A DNA stretch of 64,000 bases, taken from the NCBI GenBank assembly GCA_000310025.1, contig FN648585.1:1-64000 (forward strand), written 5' to 3'. This stretch comes from Ectocarpus siliculosus (taxonomy: Eukaryota > Sar > Phaeophyceae > Ectocarpales > Ectocarpaceae). The stretch's first letter is position 1, and each line of letters starts with the position of its first letter. The position numbers and the translations under genes are program-made. Under the pieces are notes generated by a model. The model searched no databases and was not told the DNA's origin. It was given only the letters and a program-made list of their open reading frames with translations. This document shows, piece by piece, positions 32,850 through 44,900 of the stretch.

Positions 32850-35465
32850 AAGAATTCGCGAGTGCTTGGGCGGTGGTCTTCCATTTGTTTGCCGCCTCGA
32901 CGGAGTTGTCCTTTCACTTGTTGGCAGCGTCCGTCTGTGTCACAGACAAGAGACCACGATTCACAGGGCCGAGACAAGAATGTACACATGTCCATGAGGG
33001 TCTGTTTGCCGGCCGTTGCAGACCTCACCAAATCACTGCACGAGCAGCGCCATCAGCAGCTACAGCAACATGGTACAGCAGAGTTGGCAACTAGCAAATA
33101 AATTCCCATGCTGCGACCACCCACTACACGAGGCGGATGGAAATCGTTTAAATAAAATACGCACCGGGGCATTGTGGTAGGTAGGGGGGTTATATAACGA
33201 AAACAAACAACACCGAGGTGAGATGAAACAAAAACAAATAGAGTCGGGGATGTAGCCACGGGATACTCTCGAGGCTTTTTCTTGTGCTACGGACGCATTC
33301 GGGGGGTGGTCACGCGGGATATTTGGTACGTGTTCATGGGTATTTCGGCAGGTCGTTGATTCATGTCCCTTGTCACGCGTACGCCAACGCCTACATACTT
33401 ATTTCTTAAATGCGCCGGTTTCACCAAACAACTCCAAGAGATGGAACCCGAAACTATGTACCCAATATCAATACCGTTCCTCACCTGTGCCTTGGGTAAG
33501 TCTGTGAGGAGTGCCTTCAAGTGCTGGGCTCATGCTTCTTTGCCGGCGTCCTTGGCGGCAGTAATGAACTCCCTGGAGTTGGCATTGATGGCTGTCACTA
33601 CTGCGCTCATGGCCTTCGCTTGGCTCGCAGTCCCTGCCATCTTGTCTACCAAAGTACCGACGATCTTCTTGTCTCCGAACACGTGCGTCAAGGCGTCGGC
33701 GATGCAGACCTGAATTTCTTCCAGGGGCAGGACGACAGATCCAGCCTTCGAAGGCGTGGCCGCCTGCTTCGAAGGCGTAGAGGAGGACTTGTTGCGCAAC
33801 CTCATCGTCCTATCGGCTCCCACACCTTCTCCCGATGTCCTACGGCTCGACGCTGAAGTAGCTGAGAACCAAGTGCGAAGAATGGAACACCAAATGGAGG
33901 GACGCAAAGTGGCCGTACCTTAGTACGCAGTATACAACAGCAGTAGTATATAAAAACATTTCAACACGCCTACTTGACACATATCCTGGGATCGACGTCA
34001 AATCACAGACCGAACATGGGTAGACACACACGGCGCCAGGAGCGACGGGACGCAAAATTCACGTAAAAATAGTGTAGCTCATATGGACACACGCATCACC
34101 ACTGCTGTGCCACCATACACTGGTAGTGGTCGGCATCATGTCCTCGTGCAAATGCATTTCATGGTCTTTCGTGGCCATCGATGTAGTGACCACAACAATG
34201 TGGGTCGCAACTGCTGCTCCGCGTTTTCGCGACACAGGCGCGCTCTGGACCTCACCTTCGGGAGAGGTCCTCTGCCGTGCGGCGGTGGGTGTGGCGGCGG
34301 CAGCAATATCGTCACCTCCGCCTGCGATTTTCACATGTATCACGCGCACTACGAACGGACAAACACAACCGTTGGAATTGCGACTTAGTAGAGAATGAAC
34401 GAAGCCCGTGATCGGCGGACTGCCATGTTCATCAACGCCTCACACTAATAGAAGGCTGACCGTCCTTTGGCTGGCCAACGATTCCGATCTCCTTGCAACC
34501 ATCCTGGGCGAATCGGGCCTTATTGTGGCCTCGCGGGAAGGAGAAACTGTTTTTGTCTGTCCTTGCTATTCTTTACACGTGCTACTCTACACGGACTCAC
34601 TATTGTGAAGGCCAGACGCGTTTTTCCAAGCGTCGGAATTTCCATCAGTCTTGGGGTCACCCTCATCCTCGGACCCTGTTTTGTGCCCAGTGAGACGTGT
34701 TCAAGGGTCAGCAGCAGCTTGGTCAGCAGAGATCACGATTTATAAAGCAAAATGCTACCGTTAGAGATAGTCCATGTATGTCTAGCCGATCGTGTGCATG
34801 TGACCCGCTTGCATTCCGTCTGTTCGAAGCCTCCACGGCATAGGACACTTCACCTAAGATACCCGACTAGCTTCGGTAACCACAGACATCATGCCAAAGC
34901 CCTGCGCCCTTGCGCCAGCCACTACGATGATGTTACAGCAGTAACGTTACCCAAAAATGCCCGGGACCCTGCTGTTCAAACACACAAAAAAACAGCTCAC
35001 AAGGAAAAACGTCTGGAGCGCCATGTGCACTCACTACCTTCGCCGCAGTCAGGGGAGCAAGCCACGCGGGTGCACGCGAAGTGCCTCCCATTGCCGTGAG
35101 GGCATTGTGTGACGATCGCCTATGAACCTTCTTTGGCCACGCAGTTGTCGCCGGCACTGCACGGGCCTTCTGTTCCAGCTTCTCCTGCAGCAGCTCGGGC
35201 TCGCACGACATCGCGGTGACGAATAGCTCCGGCTTTCTCTTCCTCCGTCATCATGAGTTTGCACTTGTCTCCCCCGCGTGCAAACCCGAACGGGTCCGCC
35301 AACACCCCTAAGGTCCTGGCTGCACGTATTGCGCACGGGTCCCTTGCACTCTCTACAGCAGTGGTTAGTGTTGCACTCGGCCTGAATGCACTGCCCAAGG
35401 ATATCGCAGGCAAAATTTGCCGTCATGGCGGACCCAGCCGCCCCGACATTCGCCATACCGGACAT
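32850..35465 (-). pseudogene. decayed multi-exon gene with N-terminal His-Cys motif and helical exons
   Basis: The 5' part (35465-35040) encodes, in one frame, CIQAECNTNHCCRECKGPVRNTC, a zinc-ligand-like motif. After a shift it encodes Asp/Lys-rich and Gln/Lys-rich helical segments, ending near a GTAGTGAG sequence at 35033. A Ser/Arg-rich segment lies at 34349-34059. The best exon is 33907-33485: basic N-terminal part, then LPLEEIQVCIADALTHVFGD and further Ala-rich helices. It has an in-frame TGA at 33530-33532 and a GTGAGG donor right after 33485. Another helical exon ends at a GTGATG donor near 32849 and has an in-frame TGA. The pattern suggests a DNA-binding or transposon-accessory protein. 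No family is firmly recognised. Confidence 0.4.
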
Positions 35466-35469
35466 GTCC

Positions 35470-35970
35470 CTAAAGTGTTACTACTATGTTCATGAAGTGC
35501 CCCTACACCTTGACTTATATAGGCCTTGGTTGTGTTGAAGACTATGGTCGAGTCGGACGTGAAGTTGATCCAGGGGGAGTCCGCGAGAGTGCTGTGTGCT
35601 GTGGTTACTTAGGCTTGTGGCTTGTGGTCTTGTGTTTTTTGTTTGAAAGGGTGGAATGCGGTGAGATTTGCGCTGGTGTGACGTTGTGGGTGCTATTCAA
35701 GCCAGGTGTAGCAATCATCTCGTGGCTGTGGTTGTGTGCACCCCCTTGGCGCAGAAAGAGGCCTGCGGTTCGTAAGGGTGTGTGTGTAACCCGTGTCCGG
35801 CGCTGGAACAACATTGTGAGGCCTGTGCGTCCGAGGGCGGTGGTAGGATGATGAGCCCACCTCAACGAGAACCTGGGGGAAAATGTGTCTTGAAAATAGA
35901 CTGGGAATCGGCCTGACCCAATTGCAGGAAGCCTATGGAGTTTTGAGTATATTCTGCTCTACCTCTCGCT
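35470..35970. other. no supported gene
   Basis: A GT-rich plus-strand open frame (35486-35851) has low-complexity Val/Trp/Cys composition and no motif. Nothing else seen. Confidence 0.45.
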
Positions 35971-36055
35971 GTGGTGCTGATCCCTAGTCGTGCACATCCG
36001 ACATGCCTTGCCCACACATATAGACGCCCACACCCCGATTTCTGTCAGGTTTGGT

Positions 36056-36780
36056 TAAGGCCGCACTGGGGATCGCAGTACTTCCTCTTCAAAAAACCAG
36101 GAAACGCCTGGAAACGCCTGCATATCTCGGTTTTCCAAAGTCTAAATCCAGTACGAAACTACCATCGTAAACTAACCGTCCGCACCCGTCGCTTGTGTAC
36201 AATGTTAGTAGCTGAGGTTGTACCCCTTGCGATACACTACAGACTAGCGGTCCGCGATTTTCCAAACGATCCTTCTATCATCGAGTTCGGTGAGCTACAA
36301 GCTAGATTTTTTAAGCTGCTTTGCGGTCCAATTTTGAAACGCTTCAAGCACACGGTGAACACGAATCACCGCCGATGTGAGTGTATGGGGTCGCGAACTT
36401 CAGCGCAGCTCTTCCCTCACATATCCAGCTGGTCGCCATTGTCGATTTGAATGCCTAGGGTCATGTATATGCATGTCCAGCCTTTAGGCAAAGGTGCTTG
36501 AAGCGTTTCAAAATTGGACCGCACAGCAGCTTAAAAAATCTAGCTTGTAGCTCACCGAACTCGATGATAGAAGGATCGTTTGGAAAATCGCGGACCGCTA
36601 GTCTGTAGTGTATCGAAAGGGCTACAATCTCAGCTGCTAACATTGTACACAAGCGACCGCTGCGGACGGTTAATTTACGAAGGTAGTTTCGTACTGCAGT
36701 TAGACTTTGGAAAACCGAGATATGCAGGCGTTTCCTGGATTTTTCAGAGGAGGTACTGCGATTCTCAGTGCGCCCTTAAA
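36056..36780. repeat. long inverted duplication, about 290-bp arms, 142-bp spacer
   Basis: 36056-36351 and 36494-36780 are reverse complements with only scattered mismatches. Both arms encode the same peptide outward-in (HYRLAVRDFPNDPSII and onward). In the first 120 bp next to the spacer they differ at about one position. Direct repeats of 25 bp (GTGCTGATCCC-A-TCGTGCACATC) flank the structure at 35974-35998 and 36972-36996, separated from the arms by unrelated sequence. A transcript would form a nearly perfect 290-bp duplex. Confidence 0.9.
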
Positions 36781-36799
36781 GTTAGGTGTTCACCAAACG

Positions 36800-38119
36800 A
36801 CGTTGAAAGTTCGGTGCGTGCTTCCAGGCTTGGATTTCCAGTTCCAAGTATGATGTTTTCGGAGGTAGACGCATGATCGCTGTTGACGCTTATCTGCTGA
36901 CCACGCTGCTGACTACTTGAGCATAGACTTGAATTTGGGCCGACTTTCGCAGGCCAACTGCGCTCCCTGCAGTGCTGATCCCCAATCGTGCACATCATAA
37001 CATCGTTCTATGGTCTTTGATCTCCACTGTGGCCAAGTATCGGCCGAATCGGGGGACTGCAGTGTTTCAGCAATCCTAGGTGAAAGTTGGCTCACACGAG
37101 CTGAAAAGGTTGCGCGCAGCAGCAGAAAGCTGGTTCAACTCAGATGTGATCGTGAGGCATTTCTCACGTCCAAAGCAAAATTAAATGGTGAAAACTGCTT
37201 TCCGATGGAGGGTATGACCTGCGTGAGGTGCCTGTGTACCTTGGTGCCCCGCCGAGGTCTGTGCGAGGAGCGCGCGGTGGTGAAAGGACTGGGCTCAGCC
37301 ATGTCCAACCTGGGGAGGGGATGAAACAAAATTGCTAATCTGTCTCAGACTCTTTTCTATGATAGAGATGGATTCGTTGTGTCACATTAAGAAAAAAAAC
37401 AAACAATTTGACCCCGCTGAAACCGGCGGCGTGATTTTTTGTCTGTACTTTTTTCAATTTGTGTAGGGGGCATCACGTGTGTACCGTGGTATTTTTTATT
37501 GTTTATTCGACGGCTTTTTTCGACGACGTTTTTCGACGATTTTTTTCTGAAATCGGTGTTTTTGGCGATCGCCTATGGCGGAAGGGCCTATCGTCGTCCA
37601 CTCTTCCTCTCTTCATTTCTCCTCTCGCTTGGCAACAACAGTAACAGCAACAAGACAACTGATCCTGGGCGTCATCTCTTGGGCAGGTACGACCCCATCG
37701 CACTAGGGAACGAACAAGTTGATGAGCCTTTTGTGTGTAGCCCTACAGTAATTCCAGCGTGTGTTTGTGTAGCATCGCCTTCGTTCATCATTGTAGCATT
37801 CGACTGCCCTGGCAGGGTGGGGTAAAAAACACCCTGCAGGATCACGCACCCTCCTACCCTGTCGACGGCAGAAACGTGAACCACTTGCAGGGCAAAGGAT
37901 GCCTACCCTGTACAAGGCCTAACCTGCCAGCGCGGCCTGAATCTCACCTTGGAAGCAAGCTGCGGCCGCGATTTTCGTGTTGTTCAAGGGTGCCCACATA
38001 AAAGTGAAAACGACACCTGCGTCCCAGAGAGGTCAAAAATTCTGATTTGTTGGTGCCGTAATTGCAAGAAAAGCTAAAAAAATATAATTTTTTTCGTTTT
38101 TTTTTTTATTTGATTTTGG
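36800..38119. other. no confident gene; one short repeat
   Basis: Positions 37337-37400 carry the ACTCTTTTCTATGATAGAGA family repeat in plus orientation. Open frames at 37010-37324 and 37439-37825 show no motif. T-rich sequence fills 38080-38115. Confidence 0.5.
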
Positions 38120-38122
38120 TAA

Positions 38123-39355
38123 GGGCGTGTATTAACGAAGTGCCGAAAATCAAAATCCAAATGGGCGCAAAATCAAAATCAAAATGCGTTATCGTGGAAA
38201 ACTGAAAAAAGAGGGTCGTGTAGGTTAACGAGGATAGGAGACAGATGAGGCAAAAAATCAAAAAGACCTGGCACCAGGGGAAAAGCCAGCAACGCAGCGG
38301 TGATTTTTCTAGGGTGCGTTTTACGCTCTTCTGTTCACGTGTTAGCCGATATCTCGCCAAATACTCAACAAGTTGCCTCAAGAAAGGTATCCGGAAAGAG
38401 CTGGAAACATGGGCTGTTGGGCAATGCCAAGGTTTGGGGCCGTGAGGTGCCGAATGCGCCGTAAAAAAAAGGTTGTGTTGAAGCAAAAATGCCAACGGTT
38501 GCGAGCGGTCACTTCAAGTTGGGTGTTTTGGGCCGCCACGGGTTGTGATATCCACCAATAACTTCCCGAAGAAGGAAGCAACAGCAACAGCAACGCCACG
38601 CGGCAGGAGGTACGTCTCTTCTCCATCTTTCAAGCCCAAGGTCTGCTACCGTGGAGTATCGTGCGTGTAGGGAAAAAAGTTTTGGTTGACCCTAAAAAAT
38701 CCACGTCAGAGAGCGGATAGTTCAAGTTCGCGCCGAATGTCTGCTCACAGTTTAGTTTTTCAGCGATAACTCTTCGAAGGAGGAAGCAACAGCATTAGCA
38801 ATGCCACGCGACGGGAGGTAGCTTTACCCACCCTCGTACAAGGTTAGATGCCTTGGGGTATCGTGAGTGTGGAGAAAAAAGGTTGCAACTACCCTCTCCC
38901 GCACGGAACAGCCCGAAAAAGCCGCGCAACCCTGTTCTGATCGTCAGTCCGTTCACTGCTTGTCACGATCGGCATTTTCTCCTCGAGTACCCAACGAGCC
39001 GGCCCGTTTTGTGGCTTGCCGGCGAGCAGAGTCTTCTGGCTACAAATAATGGCCATGTTGTCGGTGGTAGGGTGCCGATAGCCCCTCTATAAGCAGTGTG
39101 CAGCAGGTCGTGTCGTACACTTGCTTTGCAGCGGCCTCGCGGCAGGTGCTCCAAGCCTTCGAAGTCTTGAACTCCTATCCTCTTTGATATTGATTTTGAT
39201 AAAAAAATGTCCCCCGGGGACTTCTTCCCAGACAGACGAACTTCTCAAAAAGCAAAGGGCGTCGTCAGGAGGTAGCAGATATTCGACCAATCAGATCTCG
39301 ATTTTGATTTTGATTTTTTCGATTTGGATTTTCGGCACTTCGTTAATACACGCCC
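38123..39355. mobile_element. Harbinger/Tourist-type MITE, 1233 bp
   Basis: Perfect 27-bp terminal inverted repeats begin GGGCGTGTATTAACGAAGTG at the left and as reverse complement at the right, and TAA lies immediately outside both ends (38120-38122 and 39356-39358). A 3-bp TWA/TAA duplication with a GGG-start terminal repeat is typical of PIF/Harbinger elements. The inside has no transposase. It holds AT-rich AATCAAAATC subterminal tracts and two diverged direct copies of a roughly 190-bp unit (about 38555-38740 and 38760-38900) sharing GAAGGAAGCAACAGCA-like and GCCACGCG blocks. The DDE transposase at 9603-10561 belongs to the superfamily that would mobilise it. Confidence 0.85.
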
Positions 39356-39889
39356 TAACCCTCCCCCCCCCATACATACATGCATAATACATACATGCAT
39401 AGCGCCTCTGGAGGGTATGTCAGATTTTTTTTTTCGTTGTTATTTGTTTTTTCCGGTTTTTCGTAGGCTTGAGCATATCGCTCTTAGACTAGTACTAGAA
39501 GCCCAAACGGGAACATATTGGGGACCCAGCACTCAAATGCCTATTTGCCGCACGGTAGTTTGCCTAGGCTCCGCTGTATGCCACGATTTTGAAGACCCGT
39601 GGTGTATCATGCTTGTCTGAAAGGGGTAACTTGTGTGATATTTATTTATTTATTTATTTATTTTTTGACTTCACTTCAAATCAGCGCTCACAGCACTAGT
39701 GCCGTTTACTCTAACCCGTGGTCACACAGAAGAGCCCCTCCCTACCCTCCCCTCCTGCGGTACTTTGCCTTCGATTTTTAATGCGAGAAGAGTTCAGCAC
39801 TCTCTTCCCTCTGTGTACACACGAACTAGCGCTATCCACTAGCCCAGGAACGGAAGCGAGAGAAAAACTCACTTTGCAAGAAAAGCTCG

Positions 39890-39965
39890 CTTACGCCGGG
39901 ATTCGAACCCCTGACCTGACCTCTAGGAGGTTACGAGGTTACCAACTAGACCACCGGGGCGACCG
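39890..39965 (-). tRNA. tRNA-derived sequence with perfect A and B boxes; pseudo-tRNA or SINE head
   Basis: On the minus strand TGGTCTAGTTGG (39953-39942) fits the pol III A box and GGTTCGAATCC (39909-39899) fits the B box, 32 bp apart. A D-arm-like GGT...ACC and a 7-base loop TCCTAGA flanked by ACC/GGT can be drawn. The T stem has only three pairs, and no 7-bp acceptor stem closes. So it is more likely a tRNA pseudogene or the head of a SINE than a working tRNA. The continuation (minus, below 39890) shows no obvious A-tail. Confidence 0.55.
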
Positions 39966-39969
39966 GGTG

Positions 39970-41120
39970 ATATATGGGCCTCTGACCGTACACATCTCCC
40001 AACCCGCGTGCCCCCTAGTCGTAAAAGTGTAAGATGGAACGAAGGAATCTGGGGTATGTGGCGCGGGATTAAATTCTACAGCGGTGGCAAAGTAAGCCAG
40101 GAATTGCGGCCACGTTTCATCCGGGGATTGGATTTGAACGGCGGTGAGCACGTCGTGGAGTGCAACTTCATCAGCAGCAGCGAGAAGCAAGAATATAAAG
40201 AGTGCATACTGCAGCGGCTCCTGTTAGACGAAGAGGCGATCTGCCGTAGAGATCACCGCGTGTCAGGAAAAGGTTAGGGGTGGTCTTCTGGGCGGAAACG
40301 ATTCATGAACATAAAAACTGACTACGAGGGTGTTTGCGGAATCGTTTTCAATTTCGGTCTTGAAAGTTCGAAGAAAATGCAAGCCGAGGTCAAATTCTTT
40401 TTATTTCGAAAACCCTTGGAAATACAGCTAGCCTTCGCTGACGCTATGAATTCATTGCTATCAGGGTTTTGGCGGACTTGTGTTTGGGTTTGGTCTTGGA
40501 AGCCCGAAGGAAATCCGACGTGAGATCATAATTTGATTTCCAAAACAGCTTGCGAAGATCCGAGTGTATTGTTGTTGCTGTTGTTGTTGTCTTCACATTA
40601 AAAACCGTTCCGATCTCTCTCTACCTGGTACCTTCGTATATGCATACGCGTTAAACAAACTCCCTTCTACACCGTGAGATGAGCGATCGAACAGAGATGA
40701 TCTGCGTTACTGTATTTGTTGCGCGCTCTAGCTAGCTAGTTGGCTCGTCTGTTGCTCCAACAACAAGAGGCAGCACCCACAACCACGATTGCTGTTTACG
40801 CCGTGATTCTTTTTCCTTGCACAATTTGCTTGCGGGCGCACAACACATCACACTTACTTCACTTTCAGACCACGCAGTTCAGTTGGAAACAAACGCCGAT
40901 CGCCACCTTTTGGATGCGCCCTTCCTCTGAGCGAATTGCTGCGATATCTGTTGGTTGTCGGGGGTAGGCTACCTCTGGAACAGAGGTAGGCGTAGAGCGT
41001 GCTACGCAACGGGTAAGTTTCTTCATTTCTTCCTCAGTGGTGTGTGTGTGTCGTTTGTCGTTTGAACAAGGTTAACAACAATCAATCTGTACACAACCAA
41101 CCGAGCGTGTGTTATGAGGT
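39970..41120. other. no supported gene
   Basis: Short frames at 40008-40277 and 40305-40523 are plausible in composition but carry no motif. A LINE tail fragment in minus orientation lies at 40569-40650. Confidence 0.45.
40569..40650 (-). mobile_element. short LINE 3' tail fragment
   Basis: (GTT)n followed by GTCTTCACATTAAAAACCGT and TCTCTCTACC, the reverse complement of the LINE terminus, only about 80 bp long. Confidence 0.75.
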
Positions 41121-41338
41121 GTTGTTGTTGTTGTTGTTGTTGTTGTCTTCACATTAAAAACCGTTCCGATCTCTCTCTACCCAGTACCTTCGTATGTCCG
41201 TACTGATCCAACACTCGACGGGGTCGATTCCCGTCGTCACAGGTTAACTTACCCTAAAAAGGTACACTAAAATAAACTGGCCCCGAGGGGTCCGCAAGTC
41301 AATAGAAATCAACGACAGATATTCTGGGATCCTCCACC
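41121..41338 (-). mobile_element. LINE 3' tail, 5'-truncated copy
   Basis: About 218 bp, reverse complement of 46172-46380, from (GTT)n to CAACGACAGATATTCTGGGA with only scattered differences. It lies 0.6 kb upstream of the start of the long LINE and in the opposite orientation, so the two tails form an inverted repeat around the LINE. Confidence 0.85.
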
Positions 41339-41949
41339 CCCTCTTCGCGCTAGGTGTTGTGCCTACGTGGAATGCACCACATGTATGTCGGCAGCAGCAC
41401 CGAGTCTGGCGTGCAGTGACGACTATCTAACTGGCTTGCGGTACTGCTGTAGTTGGTTCGCCATGGTAATGTACCACGGCCGAGGGTGTGGGTGCATAGC
41501 TAGCCTTGGGAGCTTGTGCGGCATGTGTCGGGAGGACGTCGGGAGTGTCTGGGGGTGTGTAGGCCAATGGAATTTTGCCACATGAAAGACAAACATGAGC
41601 AAGTTCGATATGGGGCTTTTCTTGGAGCTTTTGGGGCAATTCGTATCAGCGAAATATCATAGTTCGAACGTTCCTTGGAACTTTGGCGCTCGATGGCATA
41701 AAATATATCAAGATCAAATCGAAAATTGATCTTCGCAAACACCGTAATCTAAGACTCTTTTCTTAGATAGAGATGAAATTGTTGGGTTATTTCCAGAAAA
41801 TATATTCCCACCAGGCCTGCCCCCCCCGTCCCTGGGGTAGGCCGAGGTTCCGCAAGTGGATCTAGACCTCGAAAGACCACCCAGCAAAGACGGATATACG
41901 GTCCCTAGCACTGTTGAGAGGGGGATCCTGAGTTTGGCGGTTGGGAGTT

Positions 41950-44900
41950 ACTGCTGTAGTGAGATCGGGGTAGCTCGTGAACCGCCAGCTTTGGTAGCTG
42001 CAAAATGAGGCTGGATCCTAACGCCCCGGCTTGGACACCGGGGTTATGCAGCAGCAGAGAGCACGGTGAGGGTGGCGGAGTGACCGCACGCCGTGGGGGT
42101 ATGCCCCAGAGAGAGGAAAGGAGAGAGTCCAGAGATGGAAGGCCACACCGCTCCGGGACAAGAAGACAACTCTATGGGAAACAAGGCAAGAACCGGGATA
42201 ACTATTACATTAGCCCGAGTGTTCGCAAAAAAATAGCAAAAAAACAAAGAAAGAGCGGGAGATGGAGGAGAAGGAGGGGTCGGGCGGCGCGTAGGCTAGC
42301 TAAGAGAGCAACGCGCGCCGCGCGAAAGAGACAGCAGGGTCAACTTCTTAGGGTAGCAACCTGGAATGTGCGGACTTTGGCTGTAAACGGGGCCAATGGA
42401 TACGGGCGAGCCTAAAGCATTCTACACGAGGCAGCGAGACAAAACGTATCGGTGGTAGGAATGCAGGAGACACGGAGGGCAGGTCGAACGGAATTTGCAG
42501 CAGCGGGCTTCCGGGTGTTCTGCTGTGGCACGGAGACTGGTGGAGTCCATGGTGTGGGGATAGCCGTCAAAGAGTCACTGTGCAAGACATCCACGTTCAC
42601 TACGGAGTTTATCGACGAACGCCTTATGGCCATGAGGTTTCGTGGAGCGGTCAACTTCGTAGCCGCGTATGCTCCAACCGAACCTTCAACCGCCGACAGC
42701 AAGCGCGCGTTCTGGGGAAAACTTGACAGTCTCGTGCGGAGGATCCCTTCCAAAGAATGTGTGTATGTTCTATTGGATGCCAACGCGCGGACGGGAGATA
42801 GGTTGGACGGAGGGGACGGAAGGGTAATAGGAATGTACGGGCGTGATGAGCTCAACGACAATGGCATGCTACTGTTGAATTTCGCAACGGAAAACAGGCT
42901 AGGTCTCACGAACACGTTCTTCGAGACACGCAAGGGCGGAATATGACACACATACAACGGTGTGTCGGGAAACGATTGCAAGCGACTTGACTACATCCTG
43001 ACAAGGCAGGCACATCACGGCCGAGTTTCTAACGTGGTTGTCACCCCCCAGCCGGTTCGCCCAGTCAAAGCAGACTCAGACCACAACATGGTAGTAGCCA
43101 CCGTCAACCTCGGTGGCAGGCTTGCCCACAACCGTGCAGTCCGGACTAAACCGAAACAGCAGCAATTCAACCGACGGGAATTGCAGTTCGAAACAGCACG
43201 AGGTGCGGTGACTGATCGGTTCCTCCTCAACCTCGACACACGACTGGACGAACGAACAACCACCGCCGCGGAATTGGTGACCGACTTTACCAATGCTCTC
43301 CTCGAAGCAGCACGGACGACCCTAGGGGAGGAACCGCGGAGACGTCGCACGCAGGGGTGGTGTGAGACCCCAGAGACGAGAGCAGCGCTGGAGGAGGCCC
43401 TTACCACACGGCGGGAAGCGCGCCGGGCGATGAGGGGCAACTGGAACTCAGCAACGTGGAGAACTCTCAAAGCAGCGTGTAAGGGAGTGGCTACAGCAGT
43501 CGAAAAGGGCATTTATGCCCACCTGGACGGACATGTGACTGAACTCGAAGCAATCTACAAAGATCGCGACATGAGAGGACTGTACCAACACCTCAAGAGA
43601 TCAGTGGGCCTCAGCGGTAGACAAGCGGGGGGACAGCAGTTCGTCGCGGATGAGAACGGCGTGTTGCTCCGGAACAGGGACGACATCCTCCAACGGTGGG
43701 CGAGATTCTTCAGCACCCTACTCAACACCAAATCCCCCACCCTGAACCCAGACATCATCGAACGAGTGACACAGCGGCCAGCGACACGTGACAGTCAACG
43801 GTTGGGAGAGGTGCCAGATCTCGAGGAGGTGGCACGGGCAGCGAAAGGCCTCAAGAACTGGAAGGCACCGGCCATGACTCCCTCCCTGCCGAATTGCTCA
43901 AGATCGATGACGACGAACCCGTTGTCCTGAGACACCTCCATACCATCCTCGTCAAGGTGTGGAACGGAGGAGATATCCCCCAAGAGTGGAAGGACGCAAC
44001 CATCAAGGTGCTGTACAAGAAGGGTGACCGGTCCAACTGTAACAACTACAGAGGGATTTCGCTACTATCTCACGTAGGCAAGGTTCCCATCAAGATCATC
44101 ACCAACCGTCTAAGCGCCTTCTGCGAGGCCAACAACATCCTCCCGGAGGAACAGTGCGGATTCCGACCGGGGCGATCCACCGTCGACATGCTGTTTGTCG
44201 TGCGTCGCCTCCAGGAGCTGGGGCGGAGAAAGAAAATACCGCTCTACATGTGCTTCGTCGACTTGAAGAAGGCGTATGATTCGGTGGACCGAGAGATGCT
44301 ATGGAAGGTGCTGGCCAGGGCCGGGATTCCCGCGAAGTTAATCAAAGTCATCCGCCAATTCCACGATGGAATGCGGGCCCGGGTGCGCATGGACGACGGA
44401 GAACTATCGGACTGGTTCTTCGTCACACAGGGTGTGCGACAAGGATGTGTGCTATCCCCACTGCTGTTCAACATCTTCTTCGCCGAGGTCCTCGAGGTCG
44501 TCGTTATCCGATTCAGCGAGGATGATATTGTTCTGCGGAATCTGGTGTGCTTGGAGGAGGGGAAGACGGAAGCGGGGGGGGGGGAGGAGACACCCCTTGA
44601 CCGAATACGGAGGGCAGTATGGGGGATGCTGTATGCCGATGATGCCGGCGTCGTATCGAGGTCTGCAGAAGGACTGGCGAGAATGATGACCATCATCGTT
44701 GAGGTGTTCGGAGAGTTCGGGCTAACGGTGTCGGAGAAGAAGACGGAGACGCTCCTGATGCGCGCGAAGGACAAGCCGACTGCAACATCACAGTCCCCCC
44801 CGCCTCCTCCTCCACCACTGACTATCGAAGCCGCGGGACAGAAATACGCCCAGACGACCGAGTTCCGGTACCTCGGTGGTCTCGTCAACGAACATGGCGA

